Shown: positions 45,069-53,976 of the stretch, piece after piece
Layout of the letters: each line of letters starts with the position of its first letter
Position numbering within the stretch: the first letter of the stretch is position 1
Assembly: GCF_039537265.1 (NCBI RefSeq)
Contig: NZ_BAABAE010000003.1
Span: forward strand, 496,001 to 560,000
DNA length: 64,000 bases
From: Terrimesophilobacter bigeumensis
GTDB lineage: Bacteria > Actinomycetota > Actinomycetes > Actinomycetales > Microbacteriaceae
Direction of reading: 5' to 3'
Notes under the pieces: model-generated
The model's input: only the letters and a program-made list of their open reading frames with translations
Told to the model about the DNA's origin: nothing
Databases searched by the model: none
Translations under genes and position numbers: made by a program

Positions 45069-46792
45069 TCATGGGTACCCAGCGGATGCGCACCCGATCC
45101 TCGGCACGCCGGCGCCGGCGCGCGACCCGCCGCGGGCTCATCGCGGGCATCACGACCTTCCTTCTCCTGGCCGGCAGCGGCATCAGCTATGCGGCCTGCA
45201 CCGCCGGGGCCGCGGCGACGAGCACCGCGAGCGCGGCGAGCCTGACCATCACGACGGCGGGATTCGACTCCAACGCCTTCGTCTTCCAGAACCACCTCAT
45301 GACGACGACCGGCAGCGTCACGGTCGCCAACGACACCGATACGACGAGCACCACCCCCGGCACCTTCGAGTTGAGCCTCGGCTATACAGGATCGGCGGTG
45401 CTCGCCTCCCGGCTCACCGTCACGGTCTGGCCGACCACGGACGCCTCCGGCTGCGCCGGCGTTGCGACTCCGCCGTCCGGAGCCGTGACCGGTCGCTGGG
45501 ACACGGTCGCCACGACCGCATCGCCCATCGTTGGCACGCTGGTCGCGGGGTCCGCACAGGGCTACTGCCTGCGGGTGACCGCAGCCGAACGCGGCGACCT
45601 GGCATCGGCCACCGGTGCGCTCGCGATCCAGCCGAACATCTCGGCGATCCTGAAGGTCGGCAACTGGTCTCGGTCCACCGGCGCCTCCACGACGCAGACG
45701 ACCGCCTGGATCTTCCCGGCATACGGTCCAACGCCGAACACCTGGTACCAGATCAGGAACCTCGGGACGGACAACTGCGTCGACGTGTACGGCGCCTCGA
45801 CCGTCCCGGGAACCGGAGTCATCGACTACGCCTGCAAGACCGGCGACGTGAGCGACGGCTACAACCAGCAGTGGAAGTTCACCCGGGCGAGCGGCGACTA
45901 CTACGACATCACGCCCCGCCACGAGCAGACCATCCGAATGGATGTCACGGGGGGCTCGACCGCGACACTCGCCGCGGTGGACGTCCAGACGGCACTCACC
46001 GCGCGACTCAGCCAGGAGTGGCAGCTCCAGCTGCGCGCGACCGACGTCTACCAGCTCGTCAACCGGGCGAGCGGCCTGTGCCTGCAGGTGAACGACACGT
46101 CCGTCTACGGCCCGGAGGCCGAGTACGCACAGGCGGTGTGCGACGGGTCGGTGGGTCAGAGCTATTCACTCACCCAGGTCGCTGTCGACGTACCGTCGAT
46201 CGCACTCGCCTGCAGTTCTGCAGCCGGCGGCGGGGTCACGTTCTCCTGGTCCGGCGACGCCATCGACACCTACGACTTCCAGGTCAAGCCGAGCACCGAC
46301 AGCATCTGGAGCGGCGTCGGAGACGTCGCGACGGGCGTCACCGCCATCACCATCCTGCCCGCGGCGATCACCGGCGCCGACGGTCAGTACGACGTGCGCG
46401 CACTGTGGCTCGCCAACCTGCTCACCGCGGGCGGCGTCAACCTCTGGAAGACCGCCGGTGCGCTCAGTTGCACAGCCCCGGCACCGGTCTCCATGACCTG
46501 CGAGGGAGACGGCGTGTCGGCCGAACGGACCGTCCACTTCACCTTCAGCTCCACGCCGGCGGAGTACCGACTGCAGATCGACACGGGCGGGTCCACCTGG
46601 CAGGATCTGAACGGCGGGGCCTACTACACCGGGACGAGCGCGGTGATCAGCGGAAACCCACCGTTCGACCTCGGCAACGGCGCCTACCCGGTGCGGGCGA
46701 TCACCAGCGCAGGGATCGTCGTCGCCACCTCCGGGCTGAGGGTGCGGACGGGCGGCGCATCCGGCCCCTACCACTACCTCGATTGCCGATGA
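45065..46792 (+). CDS. Large exported protein with ricin-type lectin domain
   Basis: A 575-residue surface or secreted protein. The leader (GLIAGITTFLLLAGSGISYAACTAG) resembles the two previous SipW-type leaders. After a beta domain (residues 45-195) comes a ricin B-like trefoil (about 225-370) with the QxW repeats YNQQWKF and SQEWQL and the Cys-flanked GLCLQV loop. Two or more beta-sandwich regions follow (375-575). Carbohydrate binding is a reasonable guess. The start is GTG at 45065, or ATG six bases on; it overlaps the preceding stop, and the end overlaps the next ATG (ATGA). It may be the adhesive tip or cross-linker of the surface structure. Confidence 0.82.
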   Translation: MIMGTQRMRTRSSARRRRRATRRGLIAGITTFLLLAGSGISYAACTAGAAATSTASAASLTITTAGFDSNAFVFQNHLMTTTGSVTVANDTDTTSTTPGTFELSLGYTGSAVLASRLTVTVWPTTDASGCAGVATPPSGAVTGRWDTVATTASPIVGTLVAGSAQGYCLRVTAAERGDLASATGALAIQPNISAILKVGNWSRSTGASTTQTTAWIFPAYGPTPNTWYQIRNLGTDNCVDVYGASTVPGTGVIDYACKTGDVSDGYNQQWKFTRASGDYYDITPRHEQTIRMDVTGGSTATLAAVDVQTALTARLSQEWQLQLRATDVYQLVNRASGLCLQVNDTSVYGPEAEYAQAVCDGSVGQSYSLTQVAVDVPSIALACSSAAGGGVTFSWSGDAIDTYDFQVKPSTDSIWSGVGDVATGVTAITILPAAITGADGQYDVRALWLANLLTAGGVNLWKTAGALSCTAPAPVSMTCEGDGVSAERTVHFTFSSTPAEYRLQIDTGGSTWQDLNGGAYYTGTSAVISGNPPFDLGNGAYPVRAITSAGIVVATSGLRVRTGGASGPYHYLDCR

Positions 46793-47508
46793 TGCTGCGC
46801 CTTGCCAGGACGCCCTCGCCGTGGATCGGGGGCCCTGCCGTCGCCCTGGTGGTCGCGATGGCGCTCGCCGCCTCGTGGCCTGCGCCCGCGTACGCCGCGC
46901 CGGCCGACGGCATCCAGGTGAGTCCGGATGGCGTGACGTACGCCGCAGCGCTTCCCGGCGGCCTGTTCGACCAGATCGCCATCTCCGTGCCGGGCGACAG
47001 CCAGGCGACCGAATTCTGGGTCCGCAATGCCGGACCGGTGCCCGCCGCTCTGCGGATCGCGATCGCGATGGTCACCGTCTCGGACCCCGTCCTCGCCGAC
47101 GCCATCACGGTCAGTGCCGGCACGACAGCGCATCCGGGGGCCCCGGTCGCGCTCGCCGCGGTCCAGTCGTGCCGGGTGCTCACCGAGGGCGACCTGCTCT
47201 CGCCGGGCGGTACCGTTCAGGTGTCGGCCACGCTCGCCCTCGGCGACCTCGACGGGCTCTCCGGGCAGGGCGGAACGGCGACGTTCGCCCTCCGGGTCGG
47301 CTTGACCGACTCCGCCGCTCAGCTTCCGCCCACCTCGTGCGGCAACAGCGGAATCAGCCTCCGAGTCACCGGTGGCGACGGCGACATCCCGCTCGCCATG
47401 ACCGGTTCGACGTTGCCTCTCCCGTTCGTCATCGGAGCAGCATCGCTCCTCGGCGTCGGCCTCTTCCTCCTGGTCGCCGCGAAACGACGCAGGGAGGCGG
47501 AAGAGTGA
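46789..47508 (+). CDS. Cell-wall-anchored surface protein with LAxTG sorting signal
   Basis: A 239-residue protein. It has an ordinary Sec signal peptide (cut after AYA near residue 37), a beta-sandwich mature domain, and a C-terminal sorting signal: LAMTG at 202-206, a hydrophobic helix, and KRRREAEE at the end. LAxTG is the motif recognised by class E sortases of actinobacteria. It would be covalently linked to peptidoglycan and could serve as the base for the SipW-processed proteins encoded upstream. No sortase gene is in the window. Both ends overlap the neighbours (ATGA, GTGA). Confidence 0.82.
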   Translation: MMLRLARTPSPWIGGPAVALVVAMALAASWPAPAYAAPADGIQVSPDGVTYAAALPGGLFDQIAISVPGDSQATEFWVRNAGPVPAALRIAIAMVTVSDPVLADAITVSAGTTAHPGAPVALAAVQSCRVLTEGDLLSPGGTVQVSATLALGDLDGLSGQGGTATFALRVGLTDSAAQLPPTSCGNSGISLRVTGGDGDIPLAMTGSTLPLPFVIGAASLLGVGLFLLVAAKRRREAEE

Positions 47509-48134
47509 GCGGACGCCACGAAGCGAGCAGACGTGCAGCCAGGCCGACGAAGGCCTCGCGCGGCCTGCTCGGCTACCTCGGATGGGGTCTGAGCGCCGGG
47601 CTGCTGGCGTTCGTCGCGCTCATCGGGGTGCTCGCGATCGTGGTGCCCGCCGCCACGGGGGCCACGCCGATGACCGTGCTGACCGGCTCGATGACCCCGA
47701 CCTACCCTCCGGGAACACTCATCGTCGTCAAACCGATCGACGCCGAGGACATCCGGGTCGGCACACCCATCACCTACCAGCTCGAGTCAGGCAAGGATGT
47801 CGTGGTCACCCATCGGGTGGTCTCCATCACCACGGCGTCGGACGGCTCCAGGGAGTTCACCACCAGGGGCGACGCGAACGCCGTCGCCGACGAGAAACCC
47901 GTGCGGCCGGTCCAGGTGCGCGGCGAGGTCTGGTACAGCATCCCGTACCTGGGTTGGGTCAACACCGCGGTCAACGGCGAGAGCCGTGTCTGGATCATCC
48001 CCGTCATCGCCGGTGGGCTCTTCCTCTATGCCGGATACGCCGTCGCGAGCAGCATCGCCTCCGCCCGCAAGCGCCGCCGCGAGCGGGAGCGCCGGAGGGA
48101 GCGTTCGGAAACGGTGGACCCGGTCCGGCCCTGA
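47505..48134 (+). CDS. SipW-type (ER-type) signal peptidase I
   Basis: A 209-residue membrane peptidase. The nucleophile Ser62 lies in TGSMTPTYPPGTLIVV, with His103 in VTHRVVSI in place of the lysine of ordinary bacterial SPase I. GDANAVAD follows as box E. This Ser-His arrangement is that of SipW and eukaryotic signal peptidases. Membrane helices lie near residues 25-50 and 165-185, with a highly basic C-terminal tail. The GTG overlaps the preceding stop. It probably processes the three exported proteins in the same operon. Confidence 0.9.
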   Translation: MSGRHEASRRAARPTKASRGLLGYLGWGLSAGLLAFVALIGVLAIVVPAATGATPMTVLTGSMTPTYPPGTLIVVKPIDAEDIRVGTPITYQLESGKDVVVTHRVVSITTASDGSREFTTRGDANAVADEKPVRPVQVRGEVWYSIPYLGWVNTAVNGESRVWIIPVIAGGLFLYAGYAVASSIASARKRRRERERRRERSETVDPVRP

Positions 48135-48173
48135 GCCCCGCGCCGCGTTCACAACCTCACCGGGAACTGCGCC

Positions 48174-48179
48174 TAGGCT
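48174..48179 (+). promoter_or_regulatory. -10 box TAGGCT before glgP
   Basis: TAGGCT ends 8 nt before the GTG at 48188 and no Shine-Dalgarno sequence lies between, so the glgP message may be leaderless. Confidence 0.42.
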
Positions 48180-48187
48180 TGATCGAC

Positions 48188-50782
48188 GTGAAGGCCATCA
48201 GAAGGTTTACCGTCCAGCCCGTCCTGCCGGAGTCGCTCGACGCGCTGGACGAGCTCGCCACCAACCTGCGCTGGTCCTGGCACCTCCCCACCCGCGAACT
48301 CTTCGAGCAGCTCTCGCCGCCCGCCTGGGAGGCGACCGGCCACGATCCGATCGCGGTGCTCGGCACGCTCGATGCCGCACGCATCGCCGAACTCGCCGAC
48401 GACGAGCGCCTCATCGCCCGCGCCAACGCACTCCGGGACGACCTCCACGACTACCTCGGCAAGCCGCGCTGGTATCAGTCGCTCCCGGATGGCGTCCCGC
48501 AGTCGATCGCCTACCTCTCGCCCGAATTCGGCATCGCCGCCGCCCTCCCGCAGTACTCCGGCGGCCTCGGCATTCTCGCCGGGGACCACCTGAAGAGCGC
48601 TTCCGACCTCGGCGTCCCCGTCATTGCGGCCGGCCTCTTCTACCGTTCCGGTTATTTCGCGCAGGCCATCTCCTCGGACGGCTGGCAGCAGGAGTCGTAC
48701 CCGGTGCTCGACCCGGACGGGCTCCCGCTCACCGTGCTGCGGCATCCGGACGGCACCGCCGCGCGCGTTGTGCTCGCCCTTCCCGACGATCGCGCACTCC
48801 ACGCGCGGATCTGGCAGGTCGCGGTCGGGCGCGTCACCCTCCTCCTGCTCGACTCGGACATCCCCGAGAACGAGGACAGCCTGCGATCGGTGACCGACCG
48901 CCTCTACGGCGGTGGGGGAGAGCACCGGCTGCTCCAGGAGCTGCTGTTGGGCATCGGCGGCGTGCGCGCGATCGACCTCCACGCTCGCCTGACCGGAACC
49001 CCGCTGCCCGAGGTGTTCCACACCAACGAGGGCCATGCCGGGTTCCTCGGTCTCGAGCGCATCAGCAACCTCATCGGCGGCGGCCTGAACTTCGCCGCAG
49101 CGCTCGAGGTCGTGCGCGCCAGCACGGTATTCACCACCCACACGCCGGTTCCTGCCGGGATCGACCGGTTCGAGGCGGACCTCGTCGAACGGTACTTCTC
49201 CACCTCGCTGCTGCCCGGCGTCGCCGTCGCCGATGTGCTCGCGCTCGGTGCGGAGGACTACGAGGGCGGCACGGAGGACACCTTCAACATGGCCGTCATG
49301 GGCCTGCGCCTCGCCCAGCGCGCCAACGGCGTCTCGAAGCTGCACGGCGAGGTCAGCAGGCGGATGTTCGGCTCGCTCTGGCCCGGATTCGACAGCGAAG
49401 AGGTGCCGATCGCCTCCATCACGAACGGCGTGCACGCACCGACCTGGACGGATCGCGCGGTCACCCGGCTCGCGGCCGAGAAGCTCGAGACCACCGACAC
49501 GACGGCCTGCGACTGGCTCTCCGACGCGGTGACGGATGCCGACCTCTGGAGCCTGCGCGGCGAACTCCGCGCGAAGCTCGTCGACGACGCGCGCCGGCGC
49601 ATGACCGCCGCCTGGACCGCCCAGCACCCGGGCGCGGTGCCGCCGGCCTGGTACTCGACGCTGCTCGATCCGGACACCCTCACGATCGGGTTCGCGCGCC
49701 GCGTCCCCACCTACAAGCGCCTCACGCTCATGCTCCATGACGAGGACCGGCTCCGCTCGATCCTGCTCGACCCCGAGCGGCCGGTGCAGATCGTCGTGGC
49801 CGGCAAGTCGCATCCGGCCGACGATGAAGGCAAGCGCCTCATCCAGCGGCTCGTGCGGTTCGCGAACGAGCCGGCGATCCGGGGGCGGCTGGTCTTCCTG
49901 CCCAACTACGACATCGGGATGGCCCAGACCCTCTACCCGGGCACCGACGTCTGGCTCAACAACCCGCTCCGCCCCCTCGAGGCGTGCGGGACGAGCGGAA
50001 TGAAGGCCGCGATGAACGGTTCGCTCAACCTCTCGATCCTCGACGGATGGTGGGCCGAGTTCTTCGACGGGGAGAACGGCTGGGCCATCCCGAGCGCGGA
50101 TGCTGCGGGCGACTCGGCCGAGCGCGACGCTCTCGAGGCGGGCGCCCTGTACGACCTCATCGAGCATCAGGTGGCGCCGAGGTTCTACGACCGCGGGGAG
50201 GACGGCGTTCCGACGAGGTGGGTCGAGTCGATCCGGCACACCCTCTCCACCCTGTCACCACAGCTGAGCGCCGACCGCATGGTGCGGGAGTACGTCGAGC
50301 GTCTCTACGTTCCGGCGGCCGCCTCCACCCGCGTCCTCACGGCGGAGGATGCGAAGGGCGCCAGGGAGCTCGCGGCCTGGCGGCAGAGGATCGTACAGGC
50401 CTGGCCTGCTGTGAGCGTCGGCAATGTCGAATCCGGGGGAGTGGACGCCGTCCCGCAGGTCGGCGACGAGTTGCACGTCCGCGCCCAGGTGCACCTGGGC
50501 GGACTCTCCATCGACGACGTCACGGTCCAGCTCCTCCACGGCTCGGTCCGCTCCGACGACGACCTCCTCGCCCCCGAACGGCTCGCCCTCGAACCCGATG
50601 AATCGGGGCCCTCGGGTGCGATGCCCCCGGATGCCGATTCGGCCCGATTCGCCGGGTCCGTTCCGCTGGCGAAGGCGGGGAGCTTCGGGTACACGGTGCG
50701 GGTTCTCCCGCGGCATCCGGGGCTCACCAGCGGAGTCGAGCTGGGTCTTGTGGCGGTCGCGCCGGGCTCGGACCGTGCCTGA
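48188..50782 (+). CDS. glgP: Alpha-glucan (glycogen/maltodextrin) phosphorylase
   Basis: An 864-residue GT35 enzyme of the shorter, actinobacterial/archaeal type, which starts with a DUF3417 head (RFTVQPVLPESLDALDELATNLRWSWH). The PLP-binding Lys is Lys606 in ACGTSGMKAAMNGSLN; ALPQYSGGLGILAGDHLK near 115-132 is a conserved N-terminal block. It splits alpha-1,4 glucans with phosphate to give glucose 1-phosphate. It lies 4.7 kb from glgE-glgB, on the opposite strand, so synthesis and breakdown genes are close but separately transcribed. Confidence 0.93.
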   Translation: MKAIRRFTVQPVLPESLDALDELATNLRWSWHLPTRELFEQLSPPAWEATGHDPIAVLGTLDAARIAELADDERLIARANALRDDLHDYLGKPRWYQSLPDGVPQSIAYLSPEFGIAAALPQYSGGLGILAGDHLKSASDLGVPVIAAGLFYRSGYFAQAISSDGWQQESYPVLDPDGLPLTVLRHPDGTAARVVLALPDDRALHARIWQVAVGRVTLLLLDSDIPENEDSLRSVTDRLYGGGGEHRLLQELLLGIGGVRAIDLHARLTGTPLPEVFHTNEGHAGFLGLERISNLIGGGLNFAAALEVVRASTVFTTHTPVPAGIDRFEADLVERYFSTSLLPGVAVADVLALGAEDYEGGTEDTFNMAVMGLRLAQRANGVSKLHGEVSRRMFGSLWPGFDSEEVPIASITNGVHAPTWTDRAVTRLAAEKLETTDTTACDWLSDAVTDADLWSLRGELRAKLVDDARRRMTAAWTAQHPGAVPPAWYSTLLDPDTLTIGFARRVPTYKRLTLMLHDEDRLRSILLDPERPVQIVVAGKSHPADDEGKRLIQRLVRFANEPAIRGRLVFLPNYDIGMAQTLYPGTDVWLNNPLRPLEACGTSGMKAAMNGSLNLSILDGWWAEFFDGENGWAIPSADAAGDSAERDALEAGALYDLIEHQVAPRFYDRGEDGVPTRWVESIRHTLSTLSPQLSADRMVREYVERLYVPAAASTRVLTAEDAKGARELAAWRQRIVQAWPAVSVGNVESGGVDAVPQVGDELHVRAQVHLGGLSIDDVTVQLLHGSVRSDDDLLAPERLALEPDESGPSGAMPPDADSARFAGSVPLAKAGSFGYTVRVLPRHPGLTSGVELGLVAVAPGSDRA

Positions 50783-51140
50783 GGCGCCCCGCACGCGCCC
50801 GGAGCACGCCGAGGTGCTCCACGAGTTCCGCGCGCACATCCGGGCGAGGCCGAGGGCCGTGTTCGAGGCGATCGTCGCTCGCGAGGATCCCGGCCCGGAT
50901 GCCCAGAGCATGTTCACGGCAGACCCCTCGGCCTGGCTCGTCATCTCCCAGGGCGGCTGGTGGTACCGCGCGGAGTACCGCGTGGTGCCGGACGCGACGG
51001 GGTCGAACCTCGAGTACACCCTGCTCAATGTCGCGGAGACGGCGCACCGGTTCGGCAGGTTCACCGGCCGCAAGGTCATCGAAGCCGCGCCGGTCGCCTT
51101 CGACCGGCTCGTCACCGAGCTTCGGGCCGAACTCGAATAG
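50775..51140 (+). CDS. SRPBCC-like small protein
   Basis: A 121-residue protein. It has the pattern of a START/SRPBCC-like domain (VLHEFRAHIRARPRAVFEAIVAR, then strand-rich SAWLVISQGGWWYRAEYRVVP and a closing helix AFDRLVTELRAEL). The GTG at 50775 overlaps the end of glgP by 8 bp, so it may be co-translated with the phosphorylase. Its ligand is unknown. An independent gene is likely because codon use is even and the segment is open over its whole length. Confidence 0.65.
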   Translation: MPEAPRTRPEHAEVLHEFRAHIRARPRAVFEAIVAREDPGPDAQSMFTADPSAWLVISQGGWWYRAEYRVVPDATGSNLEYTLLNVAETAHRFGRFTGRKVIEAAPVAFDRLVTELRAELE

Positions 51141-51157
51141 CGGGATCGCCTGGACCG

Positions 51158-52414
51158 TTATGGTCGGTAGGTCTGCCCCTCCGAGCAGGTCTGCTGAGCG
51201 GAGGACTGGCCGGTGATCGTTGAAGGCAGTGGAACCACGTTGGCGAGTGGAGGTGTCGCAGGGTCGGAGGGTGCCCCCGTTGCGCTCGGGTCGGCCGGCG
51301 GAGTCGTCGCGTTCGGGTCGAGGGAGGCCCCAGGGCCAGTCGAGCCGGTTATCTGCACAGGCAGGTCGGCGGCGATCGCCGCGAACAGCTTGTCCGCGGC
51401 ATCCTGGATGGGAAGCACGCCCCCCTGGCCGTTGCTGTTGCCGAACCGGGACGGGTACTGGATGAGCTGGATGTTCTCGGCCGGGATGTCCTTGAGCGCG
51501 AGCGCGATCGACGCCAGGGTGAGTGGATTGCGGAGGCTGTTGGAGACCTCCATGTTGTCGACGGCTGCCTTGGCGAGCCCGTAGACCTTGATGGGATCGG
51601 TGAGGGTCTCGCGGGCCTTGACCTGGCGCACGAGCGCCGACATGAACACCTGCTGGTTGCTGATCCGCGCGAGGTCGGTACCACCGTTGACGCCGTAGCG
51701 GCTGCGGAGGAACATGAGGGCGTTCCAGCCCTTGAGCGTTTGCGGCCCGGCAGCGAGGTCGAGCCCGATCTGGCCGTCGTGAATCGCGCTCGCGACACAC
51801 ACCGTCACGCCGCCGATCGCATTCGACATCTCGATGACGCCGTTGAACTCGATCTTCGCGGCGAACGGTATGTCGAGGCCGGTGACCTCTTTGACCGTCT
51901 CCACCACGCAGGCGAGACCGCCGTAGGAGAGGGCGACATTGATCTTGGCGGAGGACTGGGAGCCCCAGTTGCCGCTGCCGTCGACCTTCGGGCAGGAGGG
52001 GATCCGCACGAACAGGTCGCGCGGGAAGCTCACGACCGTCGCGTTGGTGTGGTCGGCGGAGATGTGGAGCAGGATCGTCACGTCGTTGAGGTGTTCGCCT
52101 CGCCGCCCGTATGCGGGGTCCCCTTCACCACTGTCGCTTCCGACGAGGAGCATGTTCACGCCGCCCTCGATCGCGCCGATATCGGGTGCAGGCCCCTCGG
52201 TCTCCCCGATGAGCGCGACGCCGGGTTTCACGGAGCTCGCGATGTCCCACACGGCGTAGCCGACGACCGCCGCACCGCTCACGAGAACGACGGCGAGGCC
52301 GGCAGCCAGGAACTTCAGGATGGTCGCGACGGGGCCCGGTGGGCGCAGCCGACCGTGCCGCGCGATGGTCGGCTCTGGCGCCCTGCGGCCCCCTCGGGGA
52401 CGAAGTTCACTCAC
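51158..52414 (-). CDS. LytR-CpsA-Psr (LCP) family cell-wall ligase
   Basis: A 418-residue membrane protein. A short cytoplasmic N-terminus and one helix (about residues 28-52, ILKFLAAGLAVVLVSGAAVVGYA) are followed by the LCP catalytic domain. It has conserved arginines and aspartates in LLVGSDSGEG, LNDVTILLHI, VVSFPRDLFVRIP and FLRSRYGVNGGTDLARI. These enzymes join teichoic-acid-like or arabinogalactan-like polymers to peptidoglycan. The C-terminal 60 residues are proline/alanine-rich. The GTG at 52414 follows TAGGAT by 7 nt, and no ribosome binding site is visible. Confidence 0.9.
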   Translation of the reverse strand: MSELRPRGGRRAPEPTIARHGRLRPPGPVATILKFLAAGLAVVLVSGAAVVGYAVWDIASSVKPGVALIGETEGPAPDIGAIEGGVNMLLVGSDSGEGDPAYGRRGEHLNDVTILLHISADHTNATVVSFPRDLFVRIPSCPKVDGSGNWGSQSSAKINVALSYGGLACVVETVKEVTGLDIPFAAKIEFNGVIEMSNAIGGVTVCVASAIHDGQIGLDLAAGPQTLKGWNALMFLRSRYGVNGGTDLARISNQQVFMSALVRQVKARETLTDPIKVYGLAKAAVDNMEVSNSLRNPLTLASIALALKDIPAENIQLIQYPSRFGNSNGQGGVLPIQDAADKLFAAIAADLPVQITGSTGPGASLDPNATTPPADPSATGAPSDPATPPLANVVPLPSTITGQSSAQQTCSEGQTYRP

Positions 52415-52421
52415 TCACCCG

Positions 52422-52427
52422 ATCCTA
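52422..52427 (-). promoter_or_regulatory. -10 box TAGGAT for the LCP gene
   Basis: On the minus strand TAGGAT ends 7 nt before the GTG at 52414. Confidence 0.42.
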
Positions 52428-52523
52428 GGCCAGCCGTTCCTGAGAACGTGCCCGGAATGCGACGCGTTGCGAGGGCAGTTCTCCCTCCGGCGGCGGCTCT
52501 CGGTCGTGAAACGGTCTGCCGCG

Positions 52524-52529
52524 TAGGCT
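52524..52529 (+). promoter_or_regulatory. -10 box TAGGCT for the amidase gene
   Basis: TAGGCT ends 6 nt before the GTG at 52536; no ribosome binding site in between. Confidence 0.45.
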
Positions 52530-52535
52530 CGGAGC

Positions 52536-53951
52536 GTGTTCGAACTCCACCACCTCACCGCCCAGGAGCAATGGGACTGGCTGCAGCGCGGCGAGATCAC
52601 GGTCCCCGAACTCGTCGCGCACTATCTCGACCGCATCGCCCGTCTCGACGGCGAGCTCGGCGCGTTCATCACCGTGACACCGGATGCCGCCCTCGCCCGC
52701 GCGCGCGAGGTGGAGGAGGCGGCGCCCCGATCCGCCGCGCTCCGGGGCCTCCCCTTCGCCGACAAGGATCTCGTTCAGCGCAAGGGAGTGCGAACGACCT
52801 ACGGCTCGCGCCTGCTCGCCGACTACATCCCGGATGTCTCCGACGAGCTCGTGACGGTGCTCGATGCCGCGGGGGGCGTGAGCCTCGGTAAGACGAACAC
52901 CCCGGAGTTCGGTCTCCCCTCCTACACCGAGAACCTCGTCGGGGGGCCTGCCCGGAACCCTTACGACACCGAGCTCGGACCCGGCGGCTCGAGCGGCGGC
53001 GCTGCCGTCGCGGTCGCCGCCGGGCTCCTGCCCTTCGCCCCCGGCTCCGACGGCGGGGGTTCGGTGCGCATTCCGGCCGCCGCGACAGGGCTCGTCGGCA
53101 TCAAACCCTCCCGAGGGCTCATCCCGGCCGGCACCGGCATCGACAAGCTCGCGGGACTCGTCGTGCCCGGACCCCTCGCGCGCACGGTCGCCGACGCTGC
53201 CATGCTGCTCGATGCGATGATCGCCGGGGGAGACCACCCCTTCACGCTGCGCGCGCCGCGCTGGGAGGGTGGAGCGCTGCTCGGCAGCGCGGTCCGCGGT
53301 GAAGGCCGGTATCAGTTGGGGGTCATGACGACCTCGCCCTGGGATGACGCGTACGACATCCGGATCGCACCCGAGGCGGTCGCGGCGCTCGACCTCGCGG
53401 TGCGTGAATTCGACGCACTCGGGCACGGGATCGAGCGGACCGCCCTCGAACCCGATGACAGCTACGCGCCGGCGTTCCGCACGATCTGGCAGGCGGGAGC
53501 CGCGAGCATCCCGGCGGAGGGCGAGGAGCTGGCCCTGCTCGAACCGCTCACCCAGTGGCTCGTGGCTCGCGGCCGCGAACTCAGCGCGCGTGAGCTCGCC
53601 GAAGCGCTCACCGCGCTCGCCCTGTACGAACGCTCCGTCATCCGGCAGTTCGCGGGGTTCGACGCCGTGATGACGCCGGCGCTCGCGATGACGCCGCGGC
53701 CGATCGGCTGGTACGACCAGGACGATGCGGAACTCAACTTCGCACAGCAGGTGCAATACACGCCGTTCACCTCGTTCCTCAACGTGTCAGGGCTGCCAGC
53801 GATCACGCTGCCGGTCGCCACGACGGATGACGGCCTCCCCATGGGGGTGCAGCTCATCGGTCGCCCCGGCGGCGAGCACGTGCTGCTGGCCCTCGGCGCA
53901 CAGCTCGAGCGACGCCTGCGCTGGCAGGAGCGGCATCCGCCCCAGTGGTAG
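52536..53951 (+). CDS. Amidase-signature family amidohydrolase
   Basis: A 471-residue protein of the amidase signature family. The catalytic Lys is in PFADKDLVQRKG near residue 76, and the Gly/Ser-rich core GPGGSSGGAAVAVAAG near 148-163 holds the cis-Ser and the nucleophile Ser further on (GSDGGGSVRIPAAATGLVGIKPS). It cleaves amides; relatives include GatA, indole-acetamide hydrolase and aryl-acylamidases. It is not next to gatB or gatC, so it is unlikely to be the tRNA amidotransferase subunit. The substrate is not known. Confidence 0.88.
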   Translation: MFELHHLTAQEQWDWLQRGEITVPELVAHYLDRIARLDGELGAFITVTPDAALARAREVEEAAPRSAALRGLPFADKDLVQRKGVRTTYGSRLLADYIPDVSDELVTVLDAAGGVSLGKTNTPEFGLPSYTENLVGGPARNPYDTELGPGGSSGGAAVAVAAGLLPFAPGSDGGGSVRIPAAATGLVGIKPSRGLIPAGTGIDKLAGLVVPGPLARTVADAAMLLDAMIAGGDHPFTLRAPRWEGGALLGSAVRGEGRYQLGVMTTSPWDDAYDIRIAPEAVAALDLAVREFDALGHGIERTALEPDDSYAPAFRTIWQAGAASIPAEGEELALLEPLTQWLVARGRELSARELAEALTALALYERSVIRQFAGFDAVMTPALAMTPRPIGWYDQDDAELNFAQQVQYTPFTSFLNVSGLPAITLPVATTDDGLPMGVQLIGRPGGEHVLLALGAQLERRLRWQERHPPQW

Positions 53952-53976
53952 CGGTTGGTGTCAGGGCGCGAGTCGG

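Noticed and set aside
44956..46788. Plus-strand frame running into the LAxTG gene from upstream
   Set aside because: The upstream part is out of frame with the ricin-domain gene and made of His/Arg/Pro-rich shadow; the true start is the ATG at 46789.
48173..50239. Minus-strand open frame of 688 codons
   Set aside because: It is antisense to glgP; no domain or start signal.
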